Assembly: GCA_019247605.1 (NCBI GenBank)
Contig: JAFBAS010000089.1
Span: 1-47,211, forward strand
Direction of reading: 5' to 3'
Origin: Hyphomicrobiales bacterium
GTDB taxonomy: Bacteria > Pseudomonadota > Alphaproteobacteria > Rhizobiales > Beijerinckiaceae
DNA: 47,211 nt
The position numbers were made by a program, and so were the translations under genes. This document shows positions 17,825 through 26,594 of this stretch, piece by piece (position 1 is the first letter of the stretch; each line of letters opens with the position of its first letter). The notes under the pieces are model-generated. The model was not told the DNA's origin. It searched no databases and saw nothing but the letters and a program-made list of their open reading frames with translations.

Positions 17825-19156
17825 ATGGCCGAGCACGTGATCCGCCTCCCCGATGTCGGCGAAGGCGTCGCCGAGGCCGAGCTGGTCGAGTGGCACGTCA
17901 AGGTCGGCGATCTCGTCCGCGAGGACGCCTTGCTCGCCGCGGTGATGACCGACAAGGCGACCGTCGAAATTCCATCACCCGTCGAAGGCGAGATCACCTG
18001 GCTCGGCGCCAAGGTCGGCGATGTGATTGCCGTCGGTTCGGATCTCTTGCGCCTCCAGGTCCCGGGAGAGGATGCTTCCGCGGCCCCCGCCACGGAGAAA
18101 AGCAAAAAAGCACCGCGGATGCCGCGCGCCGAGGGCAAGGCAAGCGAAGCGCCTCCCGTGCAAACGCGGGTCGGCGCGGCCGAACCGCCGCCGGCGGCGG
18201 AAGGCCCTTCTGTTCCGGCGAAGCATGAACCGGCACGCGCGACGCAGGCGCGCCATATCGCACTCGGCGCGCCACGCCCCGAAGGTTCGCGCCCCCTCGC
18301 CTCACCCGCCGTGCGCCTGCGAGCGCGGCAAGGGGGGATCGACCTGCGGCAGGTACCGGGCACGGGTCCGGCAGGTCGCATCACGCATGAGGATCTCGAC
18401 GCCTTGTTTGCGCGAGGGCCGGGACTGCCGAGACCCCGGTTCCTCCAGCCGAAGAGCACGGTTGAGGAGCTCAAGCTTGTCGGCCTTCGCCGGAAGATCG
18501 CCGAAAAGATGACGACTGCCCATTCGCATATTCCCTCGATCACCTATGTCGAAGAAGTGGATGTCACCGCGCTCGAGGAGCTGCGCGCCTCGCTCAACAA
18601 GGAGAAGCGCGAAAACCGGCCAAGGCTCACGCTTCTGCCCTTTCTCATGCGTGCCCTGGTGCGCGCCATCGAGGATCACCCGGTGGTGAATTCGCTTTTC
18701 GACGATGCCGCCGGCGTCTTGCATCAGCACGCCGGCGTCCATATCGGCATCGCGACGCAGACCGCTTCGGGCCTCATGGTGCCGGTCGTGCGTCATGCCG
18801 AAGCGCTCGATGTGTGGGGATGCGCATCCGAACTCGCCCGGCTTTCGGAAGCCGCGCGTGCCGGCACGGCGCAACGCGACGAGCTCACGGGCTCGACGAT
18901 CACGATCACCTCGCTCGGTGCGCTCGGCGGCGTGATTTCAACGCCGATCATCAATCATCCGGAGGTCGCGATCCTCGGCGTCAACAAGATGAGCGTACGG
19001 CCGCAATGGGACGGCACGGGTTTCGTGCCGCGCAAGGTGATGAACCTCTCCTCGAGCTTCGATCACCGCGTGATCGACGGCTTCGACGCGGCCATCTTCG
19101 TTCAGCGCGTGAAGGTGCTCCTGGAGACGCCCGCACTGATCTTCATGGAGAGTTGA
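17825..19156 (+). CDS. bkdB: Dihydrolipoyl acyltransferase E2 of the branched-chain 2-oxoacid dehydrogenase complex
   Basis: A 443-residue core subunit that accepts the acyl group on lipoate and transfers it to CoA. It has a single lipoyl domain with the modified lysine in MTDKATVEIPSP (Lys44), a flexible A/P/E/K-rich linker, a peripheral-subunit-binding domain (SPAVRLRARQGGIDLRQV with GTGPAGRITHEDL, about 160-195), and a catalytic domain with the DHRVIDG active site (His414). The ATG at 17825 with GAAGGG upstream begins exactly at the lipoyl domain, so the in-frame ATG at 17804 is not needed. A 100-nt gap separates it from E1 beta. Confidence 0.92.
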   Translation: MAEHVIRLPDVGEGVAEAELVEWHVKVGDLVREDALLAAVMTDKATVEIPSPVEGEITWLGAKVGDVIAVGSDLLRLQVPGEDASAAPATEKSKKAPRMPRAEGKASEAPPVQTRVGAAEPPPAAEGPSVPAKHEPARATQARHIALGAPRPEGSRPLASPAVRLRARQGGIDLRQVPGTGPAGRITHEDLDALFARGPGLPRPRFLQPKSTVEELKLVGLRRKIAEKMTTAHSHIPSITYVEEVDVTALEELRASLNKEKRENRPRLTLLPFLMRALVRAIEDHPVVNSLFDDAAGVLHQHAGVHIGIATQTASGLMVPVVRHAEALDVWGCASELARLSEAARAGTAQRDELTGSTITITSLGALGGVISTPIINHPEVAILGVNKMSVRPQWDGTGFVPRKVMNLSSSFDHRVIDGFDAAIFVQRVKVLLETPALIFMES

Positions 19157-19160
19157 CGTC

Positions 19161-20558
19161 GTGAAAGATATCTCCTGCAGGCTCCTCGTCCTCGGAGCGG
19201 GACCCGGCGGCTATGTGTGCGCCATTAGAGCCGGCCATCTCGGCATCGACACCGTCCTCGTCGAGGCGAAGAAGCTCGGCGGCACCTGCCTCAATGTCGG
19301 CTGCATTCCTTCAAAGGCGCTGATTCACGCGGCGGACGAATACGAGAAGGCTTTGCATTTCGCGTCGGGCGAAAACCCGTTCGGCATCACCACGAGTGGG
19401 CCGGTGCTCGAGCTTGCGCACACGATCGCCTGGAAGGATGGCATCGTCGGGCGCCTCACCAGCGGTGTCTCGGCGCTCTTGAAAAAGGCGGACGTGAAGA
19501 TCGTCGAAGGCTCAGGAAAATTCCGCGACGGGAAGACGGTCGAGGTAGAGACGCAGACGGGGCTGCAAGTGATCCGCGCGAGCGAGATCGTGATCGCCAC
19601 CGGCTCGGCCCCGATCGAGCTTCCCTTCCTCCCTTTCGGGGGGCGCGTGATCTCTTCGACCGAAGCGCTGGCGCTGACGCAAGTGCCGCGCAATCTCGTC
19701 GTGGTCGGAGCGGGCTATATCGGGCTCGAGCTCGGAACCGCCTTCGCGAAGCTCGGCGCCAAGGTGACGGTCGTGGAAGCGCAATCGCGCATTCTTCCGC
19801 AATATGACGGCGAGCTTACGCGCCCGGTCGGCAAGCGCCTGCGCGAACTGGGCATCGAGGTGATGCTCGACGCCAAAGCAAAGGGGCTCGACGACAAGGG
19901 CGAGGCGCTGAGCGTCGAGGCCGCCGATGGGCGAAAGCGCTCGCTCGCGGCCGATAAGATCCTGGTGACCGTGGGCCGCAAGCCGATGACCGACGGCTTC
20001 AACCTGGATGCGATCGACCTCGACCGGGACGGGCCCTTCATTCGCGTCGACGACAAATGCCGCACGTCCATGCGCGGCGTCTACGCCATCGGCGACGTGA
20101 CGGGCGAACCGATGCTGGCGCATCGGGCGACCGCGCAAGGCGAGATGGTGGCCGAGATCGTCGCGGGCGAAAAGCGTGCCTGGGACAAGCTTTCCGTTCC
20201 CGCGATCTGCTTCACCGACCCCGAGATCGTCACCGCCGGGCTTTCACCCGAAGAGGCCAAGCGAGCGGGCATCGAGGCCAAAATCGGCATCTTTCCGTTT
20301 CAGGCGAGCGGGCGTGCCCTCACGATGGGAAAGGAGGCGGGCTTCATCCGCGTGGTCGCGAGGGCCGACAATCACCTCATCCTCGGCGTTCAGGGCGTCG
20401 GCGACGGCATCTCCGAACTGGGCAGCGGCTTCAGTCTTGCCATCGAGATGGGCGCACGCCTCGAGGATGTGGCCGGAACCGTCCATCCTCATCCAACGCG
20501 CGGCGAAGCCTTCCTCGAGGCCTCTCTTCGCGCGCTCGGCCACCCGATCCATATCTGA
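19161..20558 (+). CDS. lpdA: Dihydrolipoyl dehydrogenase E3
   Basis: A 465-residue FAD enzyme that reoxidises dihydrolipoate with NAD. The FAD-binding LVLGAGPGGYVCAIRAG, the redox disulfide in GGTCLNVGCIPSK (Cys43 and Cys48), the NAD-binding VVGAGYIGLELGTAFAKLG, the second FAD contact YAIGDVTGEPMLAHRA, and the C-terminal catalytic HPHPTRGE are all intact. The start is GTG, 4 nt after the E2 stop. Being last in the bkd operon, it is probably the complex-specific E3 (LpdV-like). Other dehydrogenase complexes could share it. Confidence 0.93.
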   Translation: MKDISCRLLVLGAGPGGYVCAIRAGHLGIDTVLVEAKKLGGTCLNVGCIPSKALIHAADEYEKALHFASGENPFGITTSGPVLELAHTIAWKDGIVGRLTSGVSALLKKADVKIVEGSGKFRDGKTVEVETQTGLQVIRASEIVIATGSAPIELPFLPFGGRVISSTEALALTQVPRNLVVVGAGYIGLELGTAFAKLGAKVTVVEAQSRILPQYDGELTRPVGKRLRELGIEVMLDAKAKGLDDKGEALSVEAADGRKRSLAADKILVTVGRKPMTDGFNLDAIDLDRDGPFIRVDDKCRTSMRGVYAIGDVTGEPMLAHRATAQGEMVAEIVAGEKRAWDKLSVPAICFTDPEIVTAGLSPEEAKRAGIEAKIGIFPFQASGRALTMGKEAGFIRVVARADNHLILGVQGVGDGISELGSGFSLAIEMGARLEDVAGTVHPHPTRGEAFLEASLRALGHPIHI

Positions 20559-20583
20559 GGAATTGCACGAGGGCCCCTGCCGC

Positions 20584-20802
20584 TCACTTTCCTCGATCGG
20601 CTCGCGCGCGCCTCCACGTATTCTCGACGAGAATCGCGGCAAGGCCCACGAAAAGAACCATTCCCCGCCAAGGGGACAAGCTCTCGAAACGCGCGAGCAC
20701 AACGGCCGTGAGGCCAAGCCAAGCGAGGATCGCTACCGCGAGGCTGCCATCCTCGACGAACAGCGAGACAAGCTCTGAAAACGTGGTCTTGACCCAAGCC
20801 AT
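20584..20802 (-). CDS. Small two-helix membrane protein next to the COG4280-like gene
   Basis: A 72-residue protein with two hydrophobic segments (about 20-37 and 45-61) and a basic tail (RRARADRGK), so both ends may face the cytoplasm. The start at 20802 has an AAGGAAG ribosome-binding site, and only 10 nt separate it from the stop of the upstream membrane gene on the same strand. Co-transcription is nearly certain, and a role as a small partner subunit is likely. No family was recognised. Confidence 0.65.
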   Translation of the reverse strand: MAWVKTTFSELVSLFVEDGSLAVAILAWLGLTAVVLARFESLSPWRGMVLFVGLAAILVENTWRRARADRGK

Positions 20803-20812
20803 TTGAACTTCC

Positions 20813-21580
20813 TTACGATCCCGAAATCGTCATGGTCTTCGAAGGGGTGGCGCGCCGGCAAAGGGCGACGGCGATCCAAGCCACGCCGAGGAAGCCCGCG
20901 ATCAAGCCGAGGATCGACCAATCCTCGCCGGGCCATTCGATGCCGAGGCCCTCTCCGACCCAGAACGTGCCGAAGGCGCTGAGCAGCACGCCCACCACGA
21001 ATTTGAGCCTGTTCTCAGGGATGGTCGCGAGCGGGCGATGCACGAGAACACCGAGCGCGACGACAAGCGCAAGCGCGGCGAGCGCGCCCAGGCTTGCGGG
21101 CAGGAGAAGGCCCGCGCCGCCCGCCCCCATCGCGACCACGATGAAGACCACCTCGATGCCTTCGAGCATGGTGATCTTGAAGGACGCGGCGAACGCAACC
21201 TTGTCCCAACCGCCATGAACGATGTGGAGGCCGCGTAACTCGGCGCTCTCTTTCGCGAACGCCTTGGCTTCGTCATGCAATGCGATGATCCCGGCCGCGC
21301 GCAAAATGGCCTTGCGAAGCCAGCGCATGCCGAAGAGGAGCAGCAAGCCGCCGACGACAAGCTGCACGCTTTCGAGAGGGATGAGCGTCAACGCCGGACC
21401 TAAGACTGCGATGACGACGAGAAGCGCAACAAGCGCCGCTCCGCTCCCGGCAAGCGCGTCGCGCCAGCCGCGCACGGTTCCAACCGCGAGGACAACCGTC
21501 AAGGCTTCGACAAACTCGACGAAAGAGGCGAGAAAAGCAGCGAGCATCGTCGGCCCGGCGTGAAGCCAATCCACTCTCAT
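20813..21580 (-). CDS. Predicted membrane protein of the COG4280 type, possible metal transporter
   Basis: A 255-residue protein with about six to seven transmembrane segments. Two glutamate-rich membrane motifs stand out: FVEFVEALTVVLAVG near the N-terminus and TMLEGIEVVFIVVAMG in the second half. They are followed by similar alanine/leucine helices, which suggests an internal duplication. Paired acidic motifs inside helices occur in GDT1/UPF0016 and FTR1-like cation carriers, so metal transport is possible but not shown. The COG assignment is by recall of family look. The ATG has a GGGAGG site and the gene is divergent from the solute-binding protein gene across 129 nt. Confidence 0.6.
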   Translation of the reverse strand: MRVDWLHAGPTMLAAFLASFVEFVEALTVVLAVGTVRGWRDALAGSGAALVALLVVIAVLGPALTLIPLESVQLVVGGLLLLFGMRWLRKAILRAAGIIALHDEAKAFAKESAELRGLHIVHGGWDKVAFAASFKITMLEGIEVVFIVVAMGAGGAGLLLPASLGALAALALVVALGVLVHRPLATIPENRLKFVVGVLLSAFGTFWVGEGLGIEWPGEDWSILGLIAGFLGVAWIAVALCRRATPSKTMTISGS

Positions 21581-21709
21581 CGAGCGCCTCCCTTCGCCTT
21601 TGTCCCTCGTCTGAAGTGCACCGCTGCGGGCGCAAGGAGCTTGGAAATCATCTCGACTCCGTTCGATTTAGCGTTAGAGTTCCGCAGCAAAACCAAACGA
21701 GGAAACGCG

Positions 21710-22954
21710 ATGACATTCGATCGGCTCCATGCGCAAGCGCGACGTCTTGCCCTTTCTCTGGCGCTTTTGGTCTCATTGCCGCTCGTTGCGAGCGTCGCAG
21801 GCGCGCAAGAGGAGGTGAAGCTCGGCGCTCTCATGGATGTCACGGGGCCGATTGCGAATTTCATGCCGGCCCTGCTCGCCGCCCAACAGCTCGCGGTCGA
21901 CGAGGTCAACGCCAATGGCGGCATCCTCGGCGGCAAGAAGCTACGCCTCGTCATCGTCGACACGCAAGGCACCGAGCAGGGCGCGGTCGATGCGGCGCGC
22001 AAGCTCGCTTCGGTCGAGAACGTTCCGGTCATCGTCGGTCCCTTGCTCAGCGGCACGGTAATTCCGGCCGCCGGAAGCGTCACGATCGCGGCCGGCGTGC
22101 CGCTCATCGCGCCCACCGCGACGTCGCCGGCAATCACGACGATGCCGAAGAACGACATGCTCTTTCGCATCGTTCCCTCCGACACCTACCAGGGCAAGGT
22201 GCTCGCCAAGATGGTGCTCGACAAGGGCTTCAAGACCGTGGCGCTGAGCTATGCAAACAATGATTATGGGGTCGGCATCGCAGAGGTGTTCCGCAAGGAA
22301 TATGCCGCTGCCGGCGGAAAGATCGCGGCCGATCAGATCCACGAGACCAAGAAACCCTCCTATCGCGCCGAGCTCGCAACGCTTTCGGCGAGCAAGGCAC
22401 CGGCGCTCGTGATCATCGCCTATGCGGGCGACAGCGGGCTCACCATCGTGAAGCAGGCGCTCGAGAATAATTTCTTCAACACCTTCGTCGGCACCGAAAG
22501 CATACGCGACGACACGATGATCAAGCAGATCGGCGCCGAGAACCTCAAAAACTTCTTCGGGACGGCGCCCACCTCGCCGACCGACTCCACAGCGCATAAG
22601 AAATTCGAGGAAGCTTTCGAGAAGGCAAAGCCCGGCATGACGAACAAGCTCTTCGTCGAGCAGGTCTATGACGCGACCATGATGGCGGCGCTCGCGCTCG
22701 AGAAGGCGGGCTCGACCGATCGCGTCAAGGTGCGCGACGCGCTGCGCGCGATCGCCGGTCCCGAAGGCACGAAGATCGAACCCACCGAATGGAAGAAGGC
22801 GGTCGACGCGATCAAGGCCGGCCAGAAGATCGCCTTCATCGGCGCCTCCGGGCCGCACGTCTTCGACAAGAACGGCGATGTCACGGGATATATCGGCGAA
22901 TGGGCCGTCGTCGATGGCGCCTTCAGGGAGGTGAAGGTCTACCCGCCTTTGTGA
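21710..22954 (+). CDS. livK: Branched-chain amino acid type ABC transporter substrate-binding protein
   Basis: A 414-residue periplasmic protein with a Sec signal peptide (hydrophobic core LALSLALLVSLPLVASVA, cleavage near AGA-QEE). The type I periplasmic-binding fold is clear: VKLGALMDVTGP at the mature start, DEVNANGGILGGKKLRLVIVDTQ, and SPAITTMPKNDMLFRIVPSD. The ligand could be a branched-chain amino acid, another amide or an aromatic acid; the family is broad. The ATG at 21710 follows GAGGA; the longer frame from 21560 overlaps the divergent gene. A TTAGAGTT motif shared with other intergenic regions lies 28 nt upstream. Confidence 0.85.
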   Translation: MTFDRLHAQARRLALSLALLVSLPLVASVAGAQEEVKLGALMDVTGPIANFMPALLAAQQLAVDEVNANGGILGGKKLRLVIVDTQGTEQGAVDAARKLASVENVPVIVGPLLSGTVIPAAGSVTIAAGVPLIAPTATSPAITTMPKNDMLFRIVPSDTYQGKVLAKMVLDKGFKTVALSYANNDYGVGIAEVFRKEYAAAGGKIAADQIHETKKPSYRAELATLSASKAPALVIIAYAGDSGLTIVKQALENNFFNTFVGTESIRDDTMIKQIGAENLKNFFGTAPTSPTDSTAHKKFEEAFEKAKPGMTNKLFVEQVYDATMMAALALEKAGSTDRVKVRDALRAIAGPEGTKIEPTEWKKAVDAIKAGQKIAFIGASGPHVFDKNGDVTGYIGEWAVVDGAFREVKVYPPL

Positions 22955-22991
22955 AAAGACGGTTCCGTCGCTCGAAACGAGGTATCCGCGT

Positions 22992-23960
22992 TCAACCCTC
23001 TTTCGCGTCGACCCGCTCGGCTTGCGGCGGGCGCGGCGGGCGTTCCGGCAGAAGGCCGCGAGGGAAGCGCTGCAGCACGACTTGAAGCAGCAGCCCGATG
23101 AGGAAGACACGCAGATAGCTGCCGCGGATCTGCCACTCGGGCGGCAAGGTCCCGGTCAGAAGCTCGGTCGCGGACCACAAGGTCCAGATGAGGATCGGGC
23201 CGAGAATGGCGCCCCGATTATTGGCGCTGCCGCCCGCGATGAGCATCACCCAGACGAGGAAGGTGGTGATCAGCGGCAAGGTCGCGTCCGGCCCGATGAA
23301 CTTGAAGGCGTGCGCGGTGAGCGCCCCGCTCAGGCCCATCGCCATCGACCCGAGGACGAACGCCTGCAGGCGAAAGGACGCGACATCCTTGCCGAAAGCG
23401 GCGGCCGCGGCCTCGTTGTCGCGAATGGCCCGCATCACGCGTCCCCATGGCGATCGCGCCAGAAGCTCGAGCGCGATGTAAAGCGCGGCGACGACGGCGG
23501 CCACGAGGCCGAGATAGGCGAAATCACGCCAGATGCCCGGGAGATCCTCGAAAGGGCGTGGGATCGCGACGATGCCGCGCGAGCCGTTGGTGAGCCAGAT
23601 TTCATTGTCGATGACGAGACGCAGGATCTCGGCGATGCCGATCGTCGCCATCGCCAGATAATCGCTTTGCAAGCGAAGGCAAATCCGGCCGACGAACCAG
23701 CCAACTACGGCCGAAAGCAGCATGGCGCTTACAATGCCGACGATGATGGGCAGGCCGAAGCCCACGAAGTGGCCGGGCGTCACCGGCGCCGTCAGGATGG
23801 CGCTCGCATAGGCGCCGACCGCGAAGAAGCCGCTCACGCCCGCATTGAAGAGCCCGCCATACCCCCATTGCAGGTTAAGGCCGAGCGCCATCACCGCATA
23901 GATGCCGCCGATGGTGAGGAGCGAGACGGCGTATTCGCCATAGCCGACAAGCGCGTTCAT
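22992..23960 (-). CDS. livM: Branched-chain amino acid ABC transporter permease, LivM family
   Basis: A 322-residue inner-membrane permease with about eight to ten helices. GGIYAVMALGLNLQWGYGGLFNAGVSGFFAVGAY-type sequence near the N-terminus and LQSDYLAMATIGIAEILR are family hallmarks. The cytoplasmic EAA-like loop (WGRVMRAIRDNEAAAAAFG) contacts the ATPases. The start at 23960 overlaps the livH stop (ATGA), so the two are coupled. Its 3' end converges on livK with 37 nt between. The C-terminus has a short P/R-rich tail. Confidence 0.88.
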   Translation of the reverse strand: MNALVGYGEYAVSLLTIGGIYAVMALGLNLQWGYGGLFNAGVSGFFAVGAYASAILTAPVTPGHFVGFGLPIIVGIVSAMLLSAVVGWFVGRICLRLQSDYLAMATIGIAEILRLVIDNEIWLTNGSRGIVAIPRPFEDLPGIWRDFAYLGLVAAVVAALYIALELLARSPWGRVMRAIRDNEAAAAAFGKDVASFRLQAFVLGSMAMGLSGALTAHAFKFIGPDATLPLITTFLVWVMLIAGGSANNRGAILGPILIWTLWSATELLTGTLPPEWQIRGSYLRVFLIGLLLQVVLQRFPRGLLPERPPRPPQAERVDAKEG

Positions 23961-24847
23961 TCGAAGCTCCGCCCGCGAAACAGGCCTTGCGGGCGCCACA
24001 GGAGCATCGCCACCATGATCGCGAAGGCGACGCCCGTCTTGTAATCGGGGGGCACGAGGGGTCGGTCGGAGAAGAGCGGGAAGCTCGAAAGCTCTTCGGC
24101 AAGCCCGATCACCAGTCCACCCGCGATCGCGCCATAAGGCTTGCCGATGCCGCCGAGGATCGCCGCCGCGAAAAGCGGGAGGAGCAGGTTCCAGCCCATG
24201 TTCGGATTGAGCTGCGTGTCGATCGCGAGGAAAAGCCCCGCCGCCGCCGCAAGGCCCGCGCCGAACACCCAGGTCCAGAGCGAAACGGTGTCGAGATCGA
24301 TGCCGCAGACGCGCGCAAGGCTCGGCTGATCGCTCACGGCCCGCATCGCCTTCCCGAGGCGCGTGCGCGTGAGAAAGAAATGCAACACGGTGACGAGGAC
24401 GACGGCCGCCACGATGATCGCGATGTGGCGCGGCGCGATCATGAACGTGTCGAAGAAGGCGACAGGTCGGCGAATTCCGGTTTCGTAGGTTCGATCATCG
24501 GCGCCCCAGAAAATCTCGACGAGCGAGCGCAGCATGAGGGCGACGCCGAAAGAGGCGATCACGACGATGATGGTCGGGTGATCTCGGAAGGGGCGGTAGA
24601 ACAGGCGATCGATGAGGATGGCGAGAAGCGCCGTCGCCAGCATGGCGATCGGCAAGGCCGCGAGCGGCGACAGGCCGAAGAGCGTGACGGCCGACAAGGT
24701 GGCATAAGCGCCAAACGTCATGACGTCCCCATGCGCGAAATGCCCGAAGCGCAACACGCCATAGATCAGCGACAGCCCGACCGCGCCAAGCGCATAGATC
24801 GAGCCGAGGACGATACCCGGGATGAGGTAGAGGTTGATGAGGCCCAT
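23957..24847 (-). CDS. livH: Branched-chain amino acid ABC transporter permease, LivH family
   Basis: A 296-residue permease. The start MGLINLYLIPGIVLGSIYAL and the LSLIYGVLRFGHFAHGDVMTFGAY-like motif are diagnostic of LivH. The ATPase-contact loop is LGKAMRAVSDQPSLARVCGI. The ATG at 24847 has CGGAG 6 nt upstream, while the longer frame to 24907 enters the repeat-bearing gap. It forms the channel with LivM. Confidence 0.9.
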   Translation of the reverse strand: MGLINLYLIPGIVLGSIYALGAVGLSLIYGVLRFGHFAHGDVMTFGAYATLSAVTLFGLSPLAALPIAMLATALLAILIDRLFYRPFRDHPTIIVVIASFGVALMLRSLVEIFWGADDRTYETGIRRPVAFFDTFMIAPRHIAIIVAAVVLVTVLHFFLTRTRLGKAMRAVSDQPSLARVCGIDLDTVSLWTWVFGAGLAAAAGLFLAIDTQLNPNMGWNLLLPLFAAAILGGIGKPYGAIAGGLVIGLAEELSSFPLFSDRPLVPPDYKTGVAFAIMVAMLLWRPQGLFRGRSFE

Positions 24848-24916
24848 TGTGCTCCGCATGAATTGAGTAGTGAAAAGTGAAGTGAAAGAATGTGCCCTAC
24901 TCCTCACTGTTCATCG

Positions 24917-24951
24917 TTCAATCTTCAATCTTCAATCTTCAGTCTTCACTC
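24917..24951. repeat. Tandem heptamer repeat (TTCAATC) between livF and livH
   Basis: Three exact copies of TTCAATC (24917-24937) are followed by two degenerate ones, TTCAGTC and TTCACTC, giving five units in phase. It lies in the 115-nt gap between the livF stop and the livH start. This AT-richer array could vary in copy number by slippage and so change spacing or mRNA folding between the ATPase and permease genes. Confidence 0.75.
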
Positions 24952-24962
24952 TCGCCCCTCTC

Positions 24963-25667
24963 TCACCCTCCCAAGAACGCTTCCGCCATTTGCCTGTTCG
25001 CGAGGAGATCGGCGCCGGTGCCCGAGTAGCGGTTGCGTCCGGCCGCGAGCACATGACCGCGATCGGCAATCTCGAGAGCGAGCCGCGCATTCTGCTCCAC
25101 CATGAGCACGCCGATCCCGGTGCCGTTGATCGCCCGAATATGGCCGAACACCTCCGCCATGACTTTCGGAGAAAGCCCCGCCGTGGGCTCATCCAGGAGG
25201 AGAAGCTTCGGCCCCGTCATGAGCGCGCGCGCGAGCGCCACCATCTGGCGCTGGCCGCCCGACAGCTCGCCGACAAGCTGCCGTCGCCGCCGTTCGAGCT
25301 CGGGAAACAGCGCGTATTGAGCTTCGAGCATCGGGACAAGCGGTTCGCGCACGCTGAACGCGCCCATCTCCAGGTTTTCGGCGACGGTGAGCGTCGGGAA
25401 AACGTTGCGCTCTTGCGGCACATAAGCAAGACCCATGGAGACGAGCTTTTCGGGCGGGGCCCCGGTGATGTCCCCGCCGGCAAAGCGCACGCGCCCGCCA
25501 TGGGTCGCGACGATGCCGAAGATCGCCTTGATGAGCGTCGATTTGCCGGCGCCGTTCGGGCCGATAATGACGGAAAGTTCGCCCGCCTCGACCTTGATGT
25601 TCACCCCATGAAGAATCTCGGTGTCGCCATAGCCGGCGCGCAATTCCTCGATTTCGAGCAGGCTCAT
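24963..25667 (-). CDS. livF: Branched-chain amino acid ABC transporter ATP-binding protein, LivF family
   Basis: A 234-residue ATPase. Walker A is IIGPNGAGKSTLIKAIFG (about 33-50), the ABC signature is ELSGGQRQMVALARAL, and Walker B is LLLLDEPTAGLSP, followed by the EQN form of the H-loop region (VLMVEQNARLAL). The EQN variant and the short length are typical of LivF rather than LivG. The start at 25667 overlaps the LivG stop (TGATG). The longer open frame up to 26183 is antisense-free read-through inside livG and is not used. Confidence 0.9.
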   Translation of the reverse strand: MSLLEIEELRAGYGDTEILHGVNIKVEAGELSVIIGPNGAGKSTLIKAIFGIVATHGGRVRFAGGDITGAPPEKLVSMGLAYVPQERNVFPTLTVAENLEMGAFSVREPLVPMLEAQYALFPELERRRRQLVGELSGGQRQMVALARALMTGPKLLLLDEPTAGLSPKVMAEVFGHIRAINGTGIGVLMVEQNARLALEIADRGHVLAAGRNRYSGTGADLLANRQMAEAFLGG

Positions 25668-26452
25668 CAGGCGGCGGCCATGCCTGGCGAAGCCGCGCCC
25701 AAATAGGCCGCGCGCACGCGCGCATCGGCCTTGATCTCGGCCATCTTGCCCTCGGCGAGCACACGCCCTTCGGCCATCACGATCACCGGATCGCACAAGC
25801 GCGCGATGAGATCCATGTCGTGCTCGATGATGCAGAAGCTGGTCGCGTGCCCGCGATGCAAGCGCTCGATGTGCTGGGCGAGATCGCCGAGCAGCGTGCG
25901 GTTCACGCCGGCTCCCGGCTCGTCCAGAAGCACGACCTTGGCATCGACCATCATGGTGCGGCCAAGCTCCATGAGCTTCTTTTGCCCGCCGGAGAGAGTG
26001 CCGGCGAGCGCCGCGCGGTGCCCGGAAAGCCCGAGGATTTCCAAGGTCGCCTCGGCGCGGCGGAGAATCGCCATTTCCTCGCGACGCACGCGCCCGCGCT
26101 CGAACCAGGCGGCGAGTACGCCTTCGCCCGCCTGCTGGCGCGGCACCACCATCAGGTTCTCGAGCACCGTCATGCGCGTCCATTCCTTCGGGATCTGGAA
26201 GGTCCGGGCGAGACCGAGTTGGAAGAGCTCATGGGGCTTCTTGCCCGCGACATCGGCGCCATCGAGGAGGATGCGGCCGTGATCGGCCCGCGTCACGCCG
26301 GCGATGATGTTGAAGAGCGTCGTCTTGCCGGCGCCGTTCGGGCCGATGAGGCCCGTGATTGATCCACGCGGCACCTCGAAGGAACAAGCATCGAGAACCG
26401 TCAACCCGCCATAGCGCTTGGTGATCCGATCGACGGCGATGATGGCGCTCAT
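25667..26452 (-). CDS. livG: Branched-chain amino acid ABC transporter ATP-binding protein, LivG family
   Basis: A 261-residue ATPase. Walker A GLIGPNGAGKTTLFNIIAG, the signature TLSGGQKKLMELGRTMM and Walker B KVVLLDEPGAGVN are intact, with the LivG-type EHDMDLI H-loop. GLARTFQIPKEWTRMTVLENLMV is also typical of LivG. The start at 26452 is chosen because it begins at the nucleotide-binding fold; its ribosome-binding site is weak. As first gene of the minus-strand set (G, F, H, M), its promoter must lie in the adjoining 466-nt gap. Confidence 0.9.
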   Translation of the reverse strand: MSAIIAVDRITKRYGGLTVLDACSFEVPRGSITGLIGPNGAGKTTLFNIIAGVTRADHGRILLDGADVAGKKPHELFQLGLARTFQIPKEWTRMTVLENLMVVPRQQAGEGVLAAWFERGRVRREEMAILRRAEATLEILGLSGHRAALAGTLSGGQKKLMELGRTMMVDAKVVLLDEPGAGVNRTLLGDLAQHIERLHRGHATSFCIIEHDMDLIARLCDPVIVMAEGRVLAEGKMAEIKADARVRAAYLGAASPGMAAA

Positions 26453-26594
26453 TTCATACTCAACGGACCGCGGTTCCGGCGCGAAACTAAGGGGGGGCTT
26501 GGGGGGCGTCAATCGCCGTCGAAGCTCTCCGCCGTGCGGAGCTCATTTCAGAAATTAGAGTTGGCCGCTTGACCTTTTCCGAGATTTCGTAAAA

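Noticed and set aside
25668-26183. Extended LivF start inside livG
   Set aside because: The added part is an out-of-frame reading of livG; the ATPase fold begins at 25667.
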